Below, in pieces: positions 8,275 through 16,042 of a stretch of DNA of 64,000 nucleotides (position 1 is the first letter of the stretch; every line of letters begins with the position of its first letter). The notes beneath the pieces were generated by a model, which had not been told where the DNA came from, ran no database searches, and saw only the letters and a list, made by a program, of their open reading frames with translations. A program made the position numbers and the translations under genes. The stretch covers positions 30,829 to 94,828 of the forward strand of contig DASXES010000088.1 in NCBI GenBank assembly GCA_036489975.1. Direction: 5' to 3'. Source of the DNA: Roseiarcus sp036489975. GTDB lineage: Bacteria > Pseudomonadota > Alphaproteobacteria > Rhizobiales > Beijerinckiaceae.

Positions 8275-9987
8275 TCAGAAGTAGCGGGTGATGCGCAAGC
8301 GGCCCGCGAAACCATCGCTAACCCCATGCCAGTCGCCGGGCACGAAGAACTGGTTCGTCTGACCCCAGTTGTAGATCGTCCCGAGGAAACCACTCGGCGC
8401 GCTCTGGTTGGTGCTCTGATACATCATCTCCAGGTCGAAGTTGAGGTTGGTGACAGGATTCCAGCCGAGATCCGCGCCCACCAGCCAGGTCGTCGCGCTG
8501 GGCGAAATCGAGCCCGTCGCAAATGACGCGGCGCCGCACCCGAGGCCCAGGACCGAGCAGCCGCCACCCTGGTTGCTCCACTTCAGCTGGCCGACAGAAC
8601 CTTCCAGGTCGAGGTAGAATTGCGGCGTGAAGTGATGCTCGATCAGGGCCGTCACCGACCACGCGGTCGGCTTCGACCACGAGTTGGTGATCGGGTTGAA
8701 GAACGCGTCCTGCATGAACATCGGCTGGCCGTTGCCATTGACCTGCCCGTTCTCGCCCCACATCATGTCCGGCAGACCCGAGTACCAGACGGCGCTCTGG
8801 CTATAGGCGCCCGTGAGGAGGGCGTCATCGCCGGCGCCGAACGACGGCAGGTTGATCTTCACGCCGGCGTCGACAGCCCAGCCGATCTGGTTGTGCTGAG
8901 CATTGCAGCCGTCAAGACCGGCGATGCCGCAGCCGCCGGACGCGGTCACGTTGTTAAACGGAGCCGCGTTGTAGGCGGTGTCCTGGACGTTGACGTTATG
9001 AATCACGCCCGAGACCTGCGCCTCGCCCCAGCCCTGCTTGACATGCAGCGCGCCGACGAAGTCCGGCCACTTCTGGCCGCCGTAGGTGATGAGCGCCGGA
9101 CTCAAGGAATTGACGCCGATATTGCCGAAATTCGGAGCGCCAACATCCGTGCCAGAACCCGAGGCGCCGACCGTGCCGGGGCTTTCCGCCGAGATCGTCG
9201 CCGTGAAGCCGCCGCCGAACGAGGCGGTGTAGGCGAGCAGGTCAGGCTCGTTGAAGCCCTTCCGGTCCGGAGAGGCGAAGTTCGCCCAGTTGTCGCCGCC
9301 GCCGGTGAACGAGAAGAACGACTGCGCCTTACCGGCCGTGATCCCCGCCCAGGTCAAGTAGGCGGTATTGACATAGATGGTGTTCGCCAGCGGGTCCAGG
9401 CCGTTCGACGTCTCGGCGTTGAAGTCGAAATGCCCGATCAAGGGGCCATAAGGCGTGTTCGAGGCGATATCCATCCCGAAGTTCGCGCGCATCGACCAGC
9501 CGGTCTGATTGCGGTTGAAGCTCTGGTTATTTTGAGCGGCGCTGGCGGCGATCAGAACCCGCTGAGTGGTACGGGAGTCAAGTCCGGCAAGCGCCGAGAG
9601 CCCGGGCACCGCGCCAGCAGGCACGCCAGAAATACCCCCAGTGCCAGTGCCCACAGTTGGCACCCCGACAGTAGCGCCGGACGTTGTGCTGACGAGCGCC
9701 GGGGCTCCGGCCGGCCCTCCGGCTGACGTCGTAAGCAAATCCCCGACGGAGCCGTAGTTGTACTGGGTGTTGAGGTTGCCGCCAACGAATTGCGACGTGA
9801 TATAGCCCGACATCTTCACGCAGGTGTCGGAGCCCGGCAGGGTCCAGCCTGTGATACCGCCGACATTACAAACTCTGACATATTCGACAGGCGCCGCCTT
9901 CCTAGTCGGAAGATCTGCCGCCTGCGCGGTGGCGACGGCGACGATGCCGGCGGCCGACCCCAGCAGAAGGCTCTTGATGAGCGTCAT
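8275..9987 (-). CDS. outer-membrane porin, alphaproteobacterial Porin_2 type
   Basis: 570 residues from ATG 9987, chosen because GGAGG sits 6 bases upstream and the protein then begins with a clean signal peptide (MTLIKSLLLGSAAGIVAVATAQA, cleaved before ADLP). The open frame extends 46 codons further without support. Mature residues CNVGGITGWTLPGSDTCVKMSGYI are the typical start of Rhizobiales porins with a paired cysteine, and the C-terminus GRLRITRYF ends in the aromatic residue recognised by the Bam machinery. Unusual is a Gly/Ala/Pro/Thr-rich insertion of about 60 residues after the first strand (about residues 70-130), probably an elongated surface loop. General diffusion of small solutes is the expected role. 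A strong terminator follows, so it is probably monocistronic and highly expressed. Confidence 0.93.
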   Translation of the reverse strand: MTLIKSLLLGSAAGIVAVATAQAADLPTRKAAPVEYVRVCNVGGITGWTLPGSDTCVKMSGYITSQFVGGNLNTQYNYGSVGDLLTTSAGGPAGAPALVSTTSGATVGVPTVGTGTGGISGVPAGAVPGLSALAGLDSRTTQRVLIAASAAQNNQSFNRNQTGWSMRANFGMDIASNTPYGPLIGHFDFNAETSNGLDPLANTIYVNTAYLTWAGITAGKAQSFFSFTGGGDNWANFASPDRKGFNEPDLLAYTASFGGGFTATISAESPGTVGASGSGTDVGAPNFGNIGVNSLSPALITYGGQKWPDFVGALHVKQGWGEAQVSGVIHNVNVQDTAYNAAPFNNVTASGGCGIAGLDGCNAQHNQIGWAVDAGVKINLPSFGAGDDALLTGAYSQSAVWYSGLPDMMWGENGQVNGNGQPMFMQDAFFNPITNSWSKPTAWSVTALIEHHFTPQFYLDLEGSVGQLKWSNQGGGCSVLGLGCGAASFATGSISPSATTWLVGADLGWNPVTNLNFDLEMMYQSTNQSAPSGFLGTIYNWGQTNQFFVPGDWHGVSDGFAGRLRITRYF

Positions 9988-10854
9988 TTGTGACCTCCAG
10001 TTGCACATGGGCGTCGGTTTTCTTTTCACTTTCGACTTCCGCGGCCCGCTCCTGGACCGAATATAATCGAAGGCGATCAGCCCCCTCGTCCCGTTTGACC
10101 TGATCGCGACGCTTTGCCCCAGCAAATGCCGCCGACCTCCGCGATCGGGAAAGTCCCGCTCACCTGCGGCACCATAGCTTCTCTAAATTTGGACACAATA
10201 AATTTTCTTCGTAAACCGGATGGCGGACGCCGTTTCCCGGACCATGTTGCATAATTGCCACTTGATTTCTCCCTAAGCCAGTTACAATCATTTTCTATAA
10301 ATCTATCAATGATTTAAGCGAACTATTGGGAAGCCTGGAAGGTCATTTGAGCGCGGTCTTGACCGCCGGCGGTTGCCGATCGCGGCCCCATCTGCAGGGC
10401 CGCAGCGTTAATCAGATCGCCGAAATTCGACCGTAATGCAGCCGGATTCGGCCGTTGCAAACCGTCGAAATCCGGCGCGACCCCGCGTTTCGCGCGATTC
10501 GGAACGCCCGACTTCGGTTGCATCCCGTGATTCGTGCCCGGCGAGGACGGACTTTCGATCGTTGAGCGCGGCGCGTGAGGAAAAGTCGATCCCCGGCCCC
10601 CGTGCTCGGTGGATCGCCTCCGCCGACAAACGAATCGCCCGATTGAGCCATTCCGGGCTGGCTCGCGCGATGCGGCTTTAGGACGAAGGACGCTTTGGAG
10701 GTTCTGGGAGGTTCTGGCCTCCAGCGTAAACCCGGAGTGGACGTCCAGATCGGGGACTTGCGCCGCAAGTTCGACCCGACCGGAAGTCGAGGCTTTATCC
10801 GCCTCCCGCCGTCGGCTCCAGGCTGAACAGGGATCATCGAGGGCTTGCGGCTGC

Positions 10855-10990
10855 CCGCCTCAACATATTCGACCGGCGCGTCCTTCCGGATCGGAAAAGC
10901 GGGCGCCTCGGCGCTGGCGAGACCGCCGCGATTCCCCCGCCCGCCCGGCAGAAGGCTCTGGATGAGCGTCGTTTGACCTCCAGTTCATCG
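10855..10990 (-). pseudogene. relic of a porin gene 5' end
   Basis: Reading leftward, this matches the start of the neighbouring porin gene (9875-10005): the leader TGACCTCCAG (plus-strand view), the codons for the LLLG signal-peptide core (GCAGAAGGCTCT on the plus strand) and the mature start around CATATTCGAC. The start codon has changed from CAT to CGT in plus-strand view (ATG to ACG), and small indels disrupt the frame. No downstream porin body remains; the relic ends a few dozen bases after the signal-peptide region. Confidence 0.75.
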
Positions 10991-11109
10991 CTACGGGCGC
11001 CGGATCGGTCTTGACCGCGAATTCATCCGATGCCGGCGCATTGCCCGGCAGGTTGTCGGACGGCCGCGATCCGCAACCGCCCCCTCGCGCCGTCGACCAT
11101 ACGCCGATT

Positions 11110-11390
11110 CTGAAAGTCATAGACTTATCTTTGGCAATAACTTTTGCCACATTAGTGCAGTTATTTCTTCAATCAGTCGCTACTTATCACGACGTATTAT
11201 TTGATTATTACTTATAACGCAACTGTCATAAATATACTTAACACACATTTGCCAGTATTTACTTCCAATACTAGAATATATGAGCCACATTTCTATAATT
11301 AGGTTTTTATAAAAAAGACCCTATCTTCATATCGATCGGACGATCCCGATCGGTCGGGCCATTATATATTATTCTACGGCGTACGGAAGC
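11110..11390. other. AT-rich island
   Basis: About 280 bases of A/T-dominated sequence in a GC-rich chromosome, lying upstream of repeat copy A. It includes an imperfect hairpin around TAGGTTTTTATAAAAAAGA. No coding frame of note. It could be old foreign DNA, a curved regulatory region or a silenced remnant. Confidence 0.6.
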
Positions 11391-11412
11391 CGCCCCATTG
11401 GCCGCACATCGA

Positions 11413-11478
11413 ATCGGCGTTGCAGAAAAATGAGGTCAAGCGCCTGAAATCATTGAGTCGCGCGCAGAATCGAACACC
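11413..11478 (+). repeat. dispersed ~60-bp repeat, copy A
   Basis: Core GTTGCAGAAAAATGAGGT, then AAGCGCCTGAAA, then GAGTCGCGCGCAGAATCGA, ending ACACC. Two other copies lie at 27070-27140 (same strand) and 49297-49356 (opposite strand). Confidence 0.85.
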
Positions 11479-11511
11479 GGCCCGGCATGGAGATTTCGCC
11501 CGCGATTGACT

Positions 11512-11931
11512 TTACCGGGCCTCGTCTCGGGGGCCGGGCGCGCGCGCCTCTATGACCACAAACGCCTGGGCGAGGGCCTGCTCGTCGGTGAGCGTGAGAT
11601 GGATGAAGGGCTCGGTTCCCGGCGGCAGGATCGCCTTCAGCCGTTCGGCGGCGCCGCCGGTGAGCCGCATGGTCGGCTGGCCGGAGGGAAGATTGACGAC
11701 TCCCATATCCCGCCAGAACACCCCGCGCTTCAACCCGGTGCCGAGCGCCTTGGAGCAGGCCTCCTTGGCGGCGAACCGCTTGGCGTAGGAGGCGGCGCGC
11801 GCGACCCGCCGGTCCGACTTGTGCTGCTCGGTTTCGGTGAAGCAACGGGCGATGAAACGCTCACCGAACCGCGCCAGTGTCCTCTCGATCCGCTCGATGT
11901 CGCAGAGGTCGCTGCCGATCCCGATGATCAT
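11512..11931 (-). CDS. acpS: holo-[acyl-carrier-protein] synthase
   Basis: 139 residues. IIGIGSDLCDIERIERTLARFG at the N-terminus carries the Mg2+-binding Asp, and RFAAKEACSKALGTG carries the catalytic Glu/Lys segment; both are diagnostic for AcpS. The enzyme moves the 4'-phosphopantetheine arm of CoA to apo-ACP, activating fatty acid synthesis in the cytosol. Its ATG overlaps the pdxJ stop by four bases (ATGA), so translation is coupled in a pyrE-pdxJ-acpS operon. In many Rhizobiales lepB, rnc and era follow acpS; here a gene desert follows instead, so the usual operon is broken downstream. Confidence 0.95.
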   Translation of the reverse strand: MIIGIGSDLCDIERIERTLARFGERFIARCFTETEQHKSDRRVARAASYAKRFAAKEACSKALGTGLKRGVFWRDMGVVNLPSGQPTMRLTGGAAERLKAILPPGTEPFIHLTLTDEQALAQAFVVIEARAPGPRDEAR

Positions 11932-12686
11932 AGATGGCGCTCCCCCGATGCGCGTCCCTCCGCCATCGCCATGCGCATCGCTTGCACCGCCTCAGCAAGG
12001 CCGACGAAAATCGCTTCGCCGATAAGGAAGTGGCCGATGTTGAGCTCGACGATCTGCGGCAAGGCGGAGATGAGGCGCGCGGTCTCGTAGTCGAGGCCAT
12101 GGCCGGCGTGACACTCGAGCCCGAGCGTCTGGGTCTCAGCCGCCGCGGCCCTCAGGCGGCCAAATTCGTGATCGCCCTTTGCGGCGTCGCCGCGGGCCCG
12201 GGCGTCGCACCACGCCCCCGTGTGAAGCTCGACGACCGGCGCCCCGAGTTCGGCGCTTGCCTTCAGCGCTTCGGGCGAGGGTTCGATGAACATCGAAACC
12301 CGGATTCCCTCCCGCGCGAGTTCGGCGACGAACGGCTTCAAGTCCTTGAACCCATTGACGACGTCGAGACCGCCTTCAGTGGTGCGTTCGGTCCGCTTTT
12401 CCGGCACCAGGCAGCAGGCGTGCGGCTGGATCTTGAGCGCAATGTCGAGCATGGCCTCGGTCGCCGCCATCTCGAAATTGAGCGGCTTGTTGATCGAAGC
12501 CTTGAGGCGGCGCATGTCGTCGTCATGAATATGCCGGCGGTCCTCGCGCAAATGCGCCGTGATTCCGTCAGCGCCGGCTTCGATCGCCATGAGCGCGGCG
12601 CGAACCGGATCGGGAACCGCGCCGCCGCGGGCGTTGCGGATCGTCGCGACGTGATCGACATTGACGCCCAGCCGAAGCGCTGACAT
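11928..12686 (-). CDS. pdxJ: pyridoxine 5'-phosphate synthase
   Basis: 252 residues from ATG 12686, with GGAGG about 9 bases upstream; the longer open frame adds unrelated residues. Diagnostic segments are LGVNVDHVATIRNARGG, ITAHLREDRRHI, NFEMAATEAMLDIA, CLVPEKRTERTTEGGLDV and ELNIGHFLIGEAIFVGL. PdxJ condenses 1-deoxyxylulose 5-phosphate with 3-amino-2-oxopropyl phosphate to form pyridoxine 5'-phosphate (DXP-dependent vitamin B6 pathway). It lies between pyrE and acpS on the same strand and overlaps acpS by four bases. Confidence 0.96.
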   Translation of the reverse strand: MSALRLGVNVDHVATIRNARGGAVPDPVRAALMAIEAGADGITAHLREDRRHIHDDDMRRLKASINKPLNFEMAATEAMLDIALKIQPHACCLVPEKRTERTTEGGLDVVNGFKDLKPFVAELAREGIRVSMFIEPSPEALKASAELGAPVVELHTGAWCDARARGDAAKGDHEFGRLRAAAAETQTLGLECHAGHGLDYETARLISALPQIVELNIGHFLIGEAIFVGLAEAVQAMRMAMAEGRASGERHL

Positions 12687-12717
12687 CGGGTTCTTTCCTC
12701 CAGGAATCCGGGGCGGA

Positions 12718-13323
12718 TCAGGCTGCGCCGGCGAGGGCGCGGCTTCCAGGTTTTTCGGCCGGAATCGCCGCAAGCTCCGGGGGCAGCGCGTCGGGCTCAT
12801 AGGCCGGGATGTCCAGCGTCGCCAGCGCAACCCGTCCAACGCCGATGTCCGCCTTGCCGCCCGATCGGTCGATCAGACACGCCGCCCCGACGATGGTCCC
12901 CGGATGCTCGGCCAGCGCGGCGATCGTCTCGCGCGACGAGAGGCCGGTGGTGATGATGTCCTCGACCATCAGCACGCGTGCGCCAGGGGCAATAGCGAAG
13001 CCCCGACGCAGCTTGAAGACGCCGCCCTCGCGCTCGACGAAGATCGCCTTCGCGCCGAGCCAGCGCGCGGTCTCATAGCCCGGAACAATGCCCCCGAGCG
13101 CGGGCGAAGCGACGACGTCGATCGCTCCGAACCTCTCGCGCGCCTTCGCCGCGAGCGCGCGACAAAGACGCTCCGTGCGAGCCGGATCCTGGAACACGAA
13201 CATCTTTTGCAGAAACACCGGCGAGTGCAGTCCCGACGACAAGATGAAATGGCCGGTGAGCAGGGCGCCGGCGGCCCGAAACTCGTCAAGCGCCTGATCT
13301 GCGGTTAGGCTTGGATTCGTCAT
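12718..13323 (-). CDS. pyrE: orotate phosphoribosyltransferase
   Basis: 201 residues. The PRPP-binding loop ARVLMVEDIITTGLSS is intact, and HFILSSGLHSPVFLQK and ASPALGGIVPGYETARWLGAKAIFVERE match bacterial PyrE. It converts orotate and PRPP to OMP in de novo pyrimidine synthesis. The stop lies 31 bases before the pdxJ start, so the two are probably co-transcribed. Its ATG (13321-13323) faces the divergent cupin frame. Confidence 0.95.
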   Translation of the reverse strand: MTNPSLTADQALDEFRAAGALLTGHFILSSGLHSPVFLQKMFVFQDPARTERLCRALAAKARERFGAIDVVASPALGGIVPGYETARWLGAKAIFVEREGGVFKLRRGFAIAPGARVLMVEDIITTGLSSRETIAALAEHPGTIVGAACLIDRSGGKADIGVGRVALATLDIPAYEPDALPPELAAIPAEKPGSRALAGAA

Positions 13324-13402
13324 GCCCTTTCTTAGCAGGGCGCCAACTGCCGCGCCAAGCGAGGCGGCTTTCCGCCACCACGAACCCCGAGGCGTTCAAC
13401 CG

Positions 13403-13825
13403 ATGCCGGCAACCGCGTCTAAGCCCTACGAAACCAGAACGCTCGGCGCGGCGGTCGACACCACCGCGCCGGACGGGACGGCGGTGCGCCTGCTGCTCAG
13501 CCTCGCTGGCGGAAGCCTGGCGCATTTCGAGCTGCCCGCTGGCGCAGTGTCGCACGGGGTCACGCACCGGACGGTCGAGGAAATCTGGTTTGTGGTCAGC
13601 GGGCGGGGCGCCATTTGGCGCCGTCAAGACGGCCAGGAGCGCATCGACCCGCTTGCGCCCGGCACGTCGCTCACCATCCCGCTCGGAACGGCGTTTCAGT
13701 TTCGCGCCGAGGACGGCTTGGCCCTCGCTTTCGTGGCGATAACCATGCCGCCCTGGCCTGGCATGGACGAAGCCCTGCCCACGCCAGGTCCCTGGACGCC
13801 GACGGTCGCGCCTGGTTCGGCCTGA
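13403..13825 (+). CDS. cupin-domain protein
   Basis: 140 residues from ATG 13403, preceded by CGAGG at a slightly long spacing; an in-frame ATG at 13322 would overlap the divergent pyrE start and adds unconserved residues. The single conserved beta-barrel shows HRTVEEIWFVVSGRGAIWRR (cupin motif 1, with His and Glu) and PGTSLTIPLGTAFQFRAE (motif 2, degenerate, with Gln in place of the usual His). Function is not predictable: it may bind a metal or small molecule, or have lost metal binding. It lies just upstream of tRNA-Thr. Confidence 0.75.
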   Translation: MPATASKPYETRTLGAAVDTTAPDGTAVRLLLSLAGGSLAHFELPAGAVSHGVTHRTVEEIWFVVSGRGAIWRRQDGQERIDPLAPGTSLTIPLGTAFQFRAEDGLALAFVAITMPPWPGMDEALPTPGPWTPTVAPGSA

Positions 13826-13879
13826 AGCGCGCCCTTGCGCAGAGGCCGGCTCGCTGATAGCGCAGCAGCCGCTCAAGGC

Positions 13880-13954
13880 GCCGGATTAGCTCAGCGGTAG
13901 AGCAGCGGTTTTGTAAACCGAAGGTCGGGGGTTCAATCCCCTCATCCGGCACCA
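13880..13954 (+). tRNA. tRNA-Thr (anticodon TGT)
   Basis: 75 nt including an encoded CCA. The acceptor stem GCCGGAT pairs with ATCCGGC, the D-loop region is AGCTCAGCGGTAGAGC, the anticodon loop TTTGTAA carries TGT, and the T-arm is GGGGGTTCAATCCCC. All bases expected for threonine tRNA are present. Confidence 0.97.
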
Positions 13955-14115
13955 AGTCTTTGTCCGACGCATCGTTGACGTTTCGTCATCCGGAGAATGG
14001 TTGGCGTAGATGTTTCGTATCGAGCGCGCGCCCAAAGAGCCTGCGACTTCGCCGATCGGACCCAAAGTTCGGCGGGCGGTCGCTCGCGACTTCCCGGATC
14101 GCGGAGGCTGGCTGT

Positions 14116-14880
14116 TCAACTGGAGCTTTGGCTCATCAACCGCGCGCGAAAGACCACCCGTTCTGGCGACTGAAGCCACGTCCGCATGGCCGCTTCATCG
14201 GCGAACCGCCCCGCCGCCGGCAGCGGACGCGCTTCGCCTTCAACCGTCAGCACGTCCCGTTTGAGCGGCCACGGCGAAAGGACGAAATCAAAAGCGTTTC
14301 CCGGTCTTTCGACAAGACGTAAAGTTGCAGTCCCTCCGCTCGCGGTCGGCGCCTCCAGTTCGATCGGCGTCTTCAACTCACCGCACAAAGCCAGCGACAG
14401 CGTGTCGACGAGCGCCACGAGCATTGTCTCTTTCCGAAGGGCGGCGGCATCCAGGCCAAGCGTCTGAGCCCACGCGGCCTCGATCGGCGCCTGCGTCTCC
14501 AGATACGCTTGCGCCGCCGCAGCGTCCGCTTCGCCCGTGCGGTGCCGGTCGGTGTAGCGCCGGTAAATCACTCCGCCATGGCGCGAGACGAGCAAGGCTA
14601 CGTGCGCGCCCCAGGCGCCGAGCGCACGCTCGACGCCTTGCCTCCACATCGGCGAATGCACCGCGGCGCCGATCTCGCGGAAGAGATGCGGGCGCCCAGA
14701 CTGCGGATTGAAAGTCGGCGCTGCCTCCCAGTCCAGCCAGCCGATGTCATGCTGCTCCGCTGCGAGCAGCAGCGGTTCATCGAGGGGCTCGCTCCAGGCC
14801 CGCAGAATTTGCCCTGAAATCCACGCGTGGGTCAGCTGACTGATGGCGAGAACACCCTCGGGTCCGGTCCGAAACAGCAT
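14116..14880 (-). CDS. DUF3891 family protein
   Basis: 254 residues, resembling the DUF3891 family in overall pattern. Notable segments are ISQLTHAWISGQILRAW near the N-terminus, LAAEQHDIGWLDWEAAP (about 40-56) and HVALLVSRHGGVIYRRY (about 92-108). The His and His-Asp placement recalls metal-dependent HD-type enzymes, but this is my inference; the family has no established reaction. The C-terminal 70 residues look like a small beta-domain. It stands alone on its strand between tRNA-Thr and the puuE-like locus. Start ATG 14880. Confidence 0.75.
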   Translation of the reverse strand: MLFRTGPEGVLAISQLTHAWISGQILRAWSEPLDEPLLLAAEQHDIGWLDWEAAPTFNPQSGRPHLFREIGAAVHSPMWRQGVERALGAWGAHVALLVSRHGGVIYRRYTDRHRTGEADAAAAQAYLETQAPIEAAWAQTLGLDAAALRKETMLVALVDTLSLALCGELKTPIELEAPTASGGTATLRLVERPGNAFDFVLSPWPLKRDVLTVEGEARPLPAAGRFADEAAMRTWLQSPERVVFRARLMSQSSS

Positions 14881-15089
14881 AGGTCCAGCCTAAATCGTGG
14901 TCGCAAGCGTCGACGCGAGCCGCGCCTTATAGCGCGCGGCTACAGATATACCTGACGAAATCCACGGGCCCGGAGCGCCGCGTCCGGTCGCACGGGGACG
15001 GCGGCGACGAAGTCCTGGCGGAACGTCGCCATCACGCTCCCGACTTCGCTCTGCCGCCACCGCGTCGATCCGTTCCATCTTCAGACGCT

Positions 15090-16010
15090 TCACCGCACGA
15101 CCTCGCATGGATGCTCGGCAAGCCAGTGCTTTGCGATATCCACGCGCTGGCAGATCCAGACATCCGGTTTGCTTTTCACATAGTCGAGAAAGCGGGCAAG
15201 GCCGGACGCTCGGCTGGGATGGCCGAGGATGCGCATATGCATCCCGACGTTCATCATTTTCGGGGCTACGCGCCCTTCCTCATAGAGGAAGTCAAAAGCT
15301 TCTCGCAGGATGGTGAAAAAGTCCTCCCCGGTCGCCAGATTCGTCGCGGGCCATTTCACGTCGTTGTTGGTCAGCGTGTAGGGGACGACGAGCTGGGGCC
15401 GGCCTTCGCCCCTCACATAATAGGGGAGCTCGTCCGCATAGCTGTCGCTGTCGTAGAGAAAGCCGCCCTCCTCCATGACCAGGCGTCGCGTGTTGACGCT
15501 CGGCCCGTAGCGGCAATACCAGCCAAGGGGCCGCTGTCCGACCGTTCGCTGGAGACTCTCGACGGCGCGGCGGATGTGCTCGCGTTCAGTCGCCTCGTCG
15601 AGTTTGAAATGCTCGACCCACCGCCATCCGTGACAACAGATATCGTATCCTGCCGCTTTGATCGCCTGCGCCGCGGGCGGATTGCGCTCAAGCGCAAGCG
15701 CGCAGGCGTAGACCGTCATCGGCAGTCCACGCTCTTGAAAGATCCGATGCAGGCGCCAGAACCCGACACGGCTGCCATATTCGAACATGCTCTCGGCGGC
15801 GAGATCCCGTTCACCGCGCGGCACGGCCACGCTCGCCATTTCGGCCAGGGCGGCGTCGCTGACGCCGTCTCCATCCATCATGCTGTATTCTGACCCCTCC
15901 TCGTAATTCATCACGAAATTCAGCGCGAGACGCGCCCCGCCCGGCCAGCGTGGATCGGGCGGCCTGGATCCGTAGCCGACAAAGTCGCGTTCGAGCGAGC
16001 GAGGGATCAC
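15090..16010 (-). CDS. PuuE-like polysaccharide deacetylase-family amidohydrolase (allantoinase-type)
   Basis: 306 residues from GTG 16010, preceded by GGGAGAG; this start gives IPRSLERDFVGYGSRPPDPRWPGGARLALNFVMNYEEGSE, the usual N-terminus of cofactor-light PuuE-type allantoinases. The frame continues upstream into the permease gene but only as a shadow. NodB-homology features include GFWRLHRIFQERGLPMTVYA, ICCHGWRWVEH and LPYYVRGEGRPQLVVPYTLTNNDVKW. PuuE enzymes open the hydantoin ring of allantoin, and relatives act on other cyclic amides or N-acetyl groups. Directly downstream of the CUT2 importer permease, with which it is presumably co-transcribed. A ureide or hydantoin substrate fits the divergent hyuA-hyuB genes but is unproven. 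Confidence 0.82.
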   Translation of the reverse strand: MIPRSLERDFVGYGSRPPDPRWPGGARLALNFVMNYEEGSEYSMMDGDGVSDAALAEMASVAVPRGERDLAAESMFEYGSRVGFWRLHRIFQERGLPMTVYACALALERNPPAAQAIKAAGYDICCHGWRWVEHFKLDEATEREHIRRAVESLQRTVGQRPLGWYCRYGPSVNTRRLVMEEGGFLYDSDSYADELPYYVRGEGRPQLVVPYTLTNNDVKWPATNLATGEDFFTILREAFDFLYEEGRVAPKMMNVGMHMRILGHPSRASGLARFLDYVKSKPDVWICQRVDIAKHWLAEHPCEVVR

Positions 16011-16042
16011 GTCTTGGTCTCTCCCGTTGACAGAGGGGGGGG

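Larger units (their letters stand above)
9988..11511. other. 1.5-kb gene desert: porin promoter region, porin relic, AT-rich island, repeat copy A
   Basis: No credible complete gene. 9988-10330 should hold the porin leader and promoter; 10180-10330 is notably AT-rich. 10330-10850 is GC-rich with only unconvincing short frames. 10855-10990 is a degenerate copy of the porin 5' end. 11110-11390 is strongly AT-rich, against the GC-rich genome average. 11413-11478 is a dispersed repeat. Confidence 0.7.

Noticed and set aside
14890..15108. 72-codon minus-strand frame after the PuuE-like gene
   Set aside because: Arg-rich, no ribosome site and no recognisable sequence.
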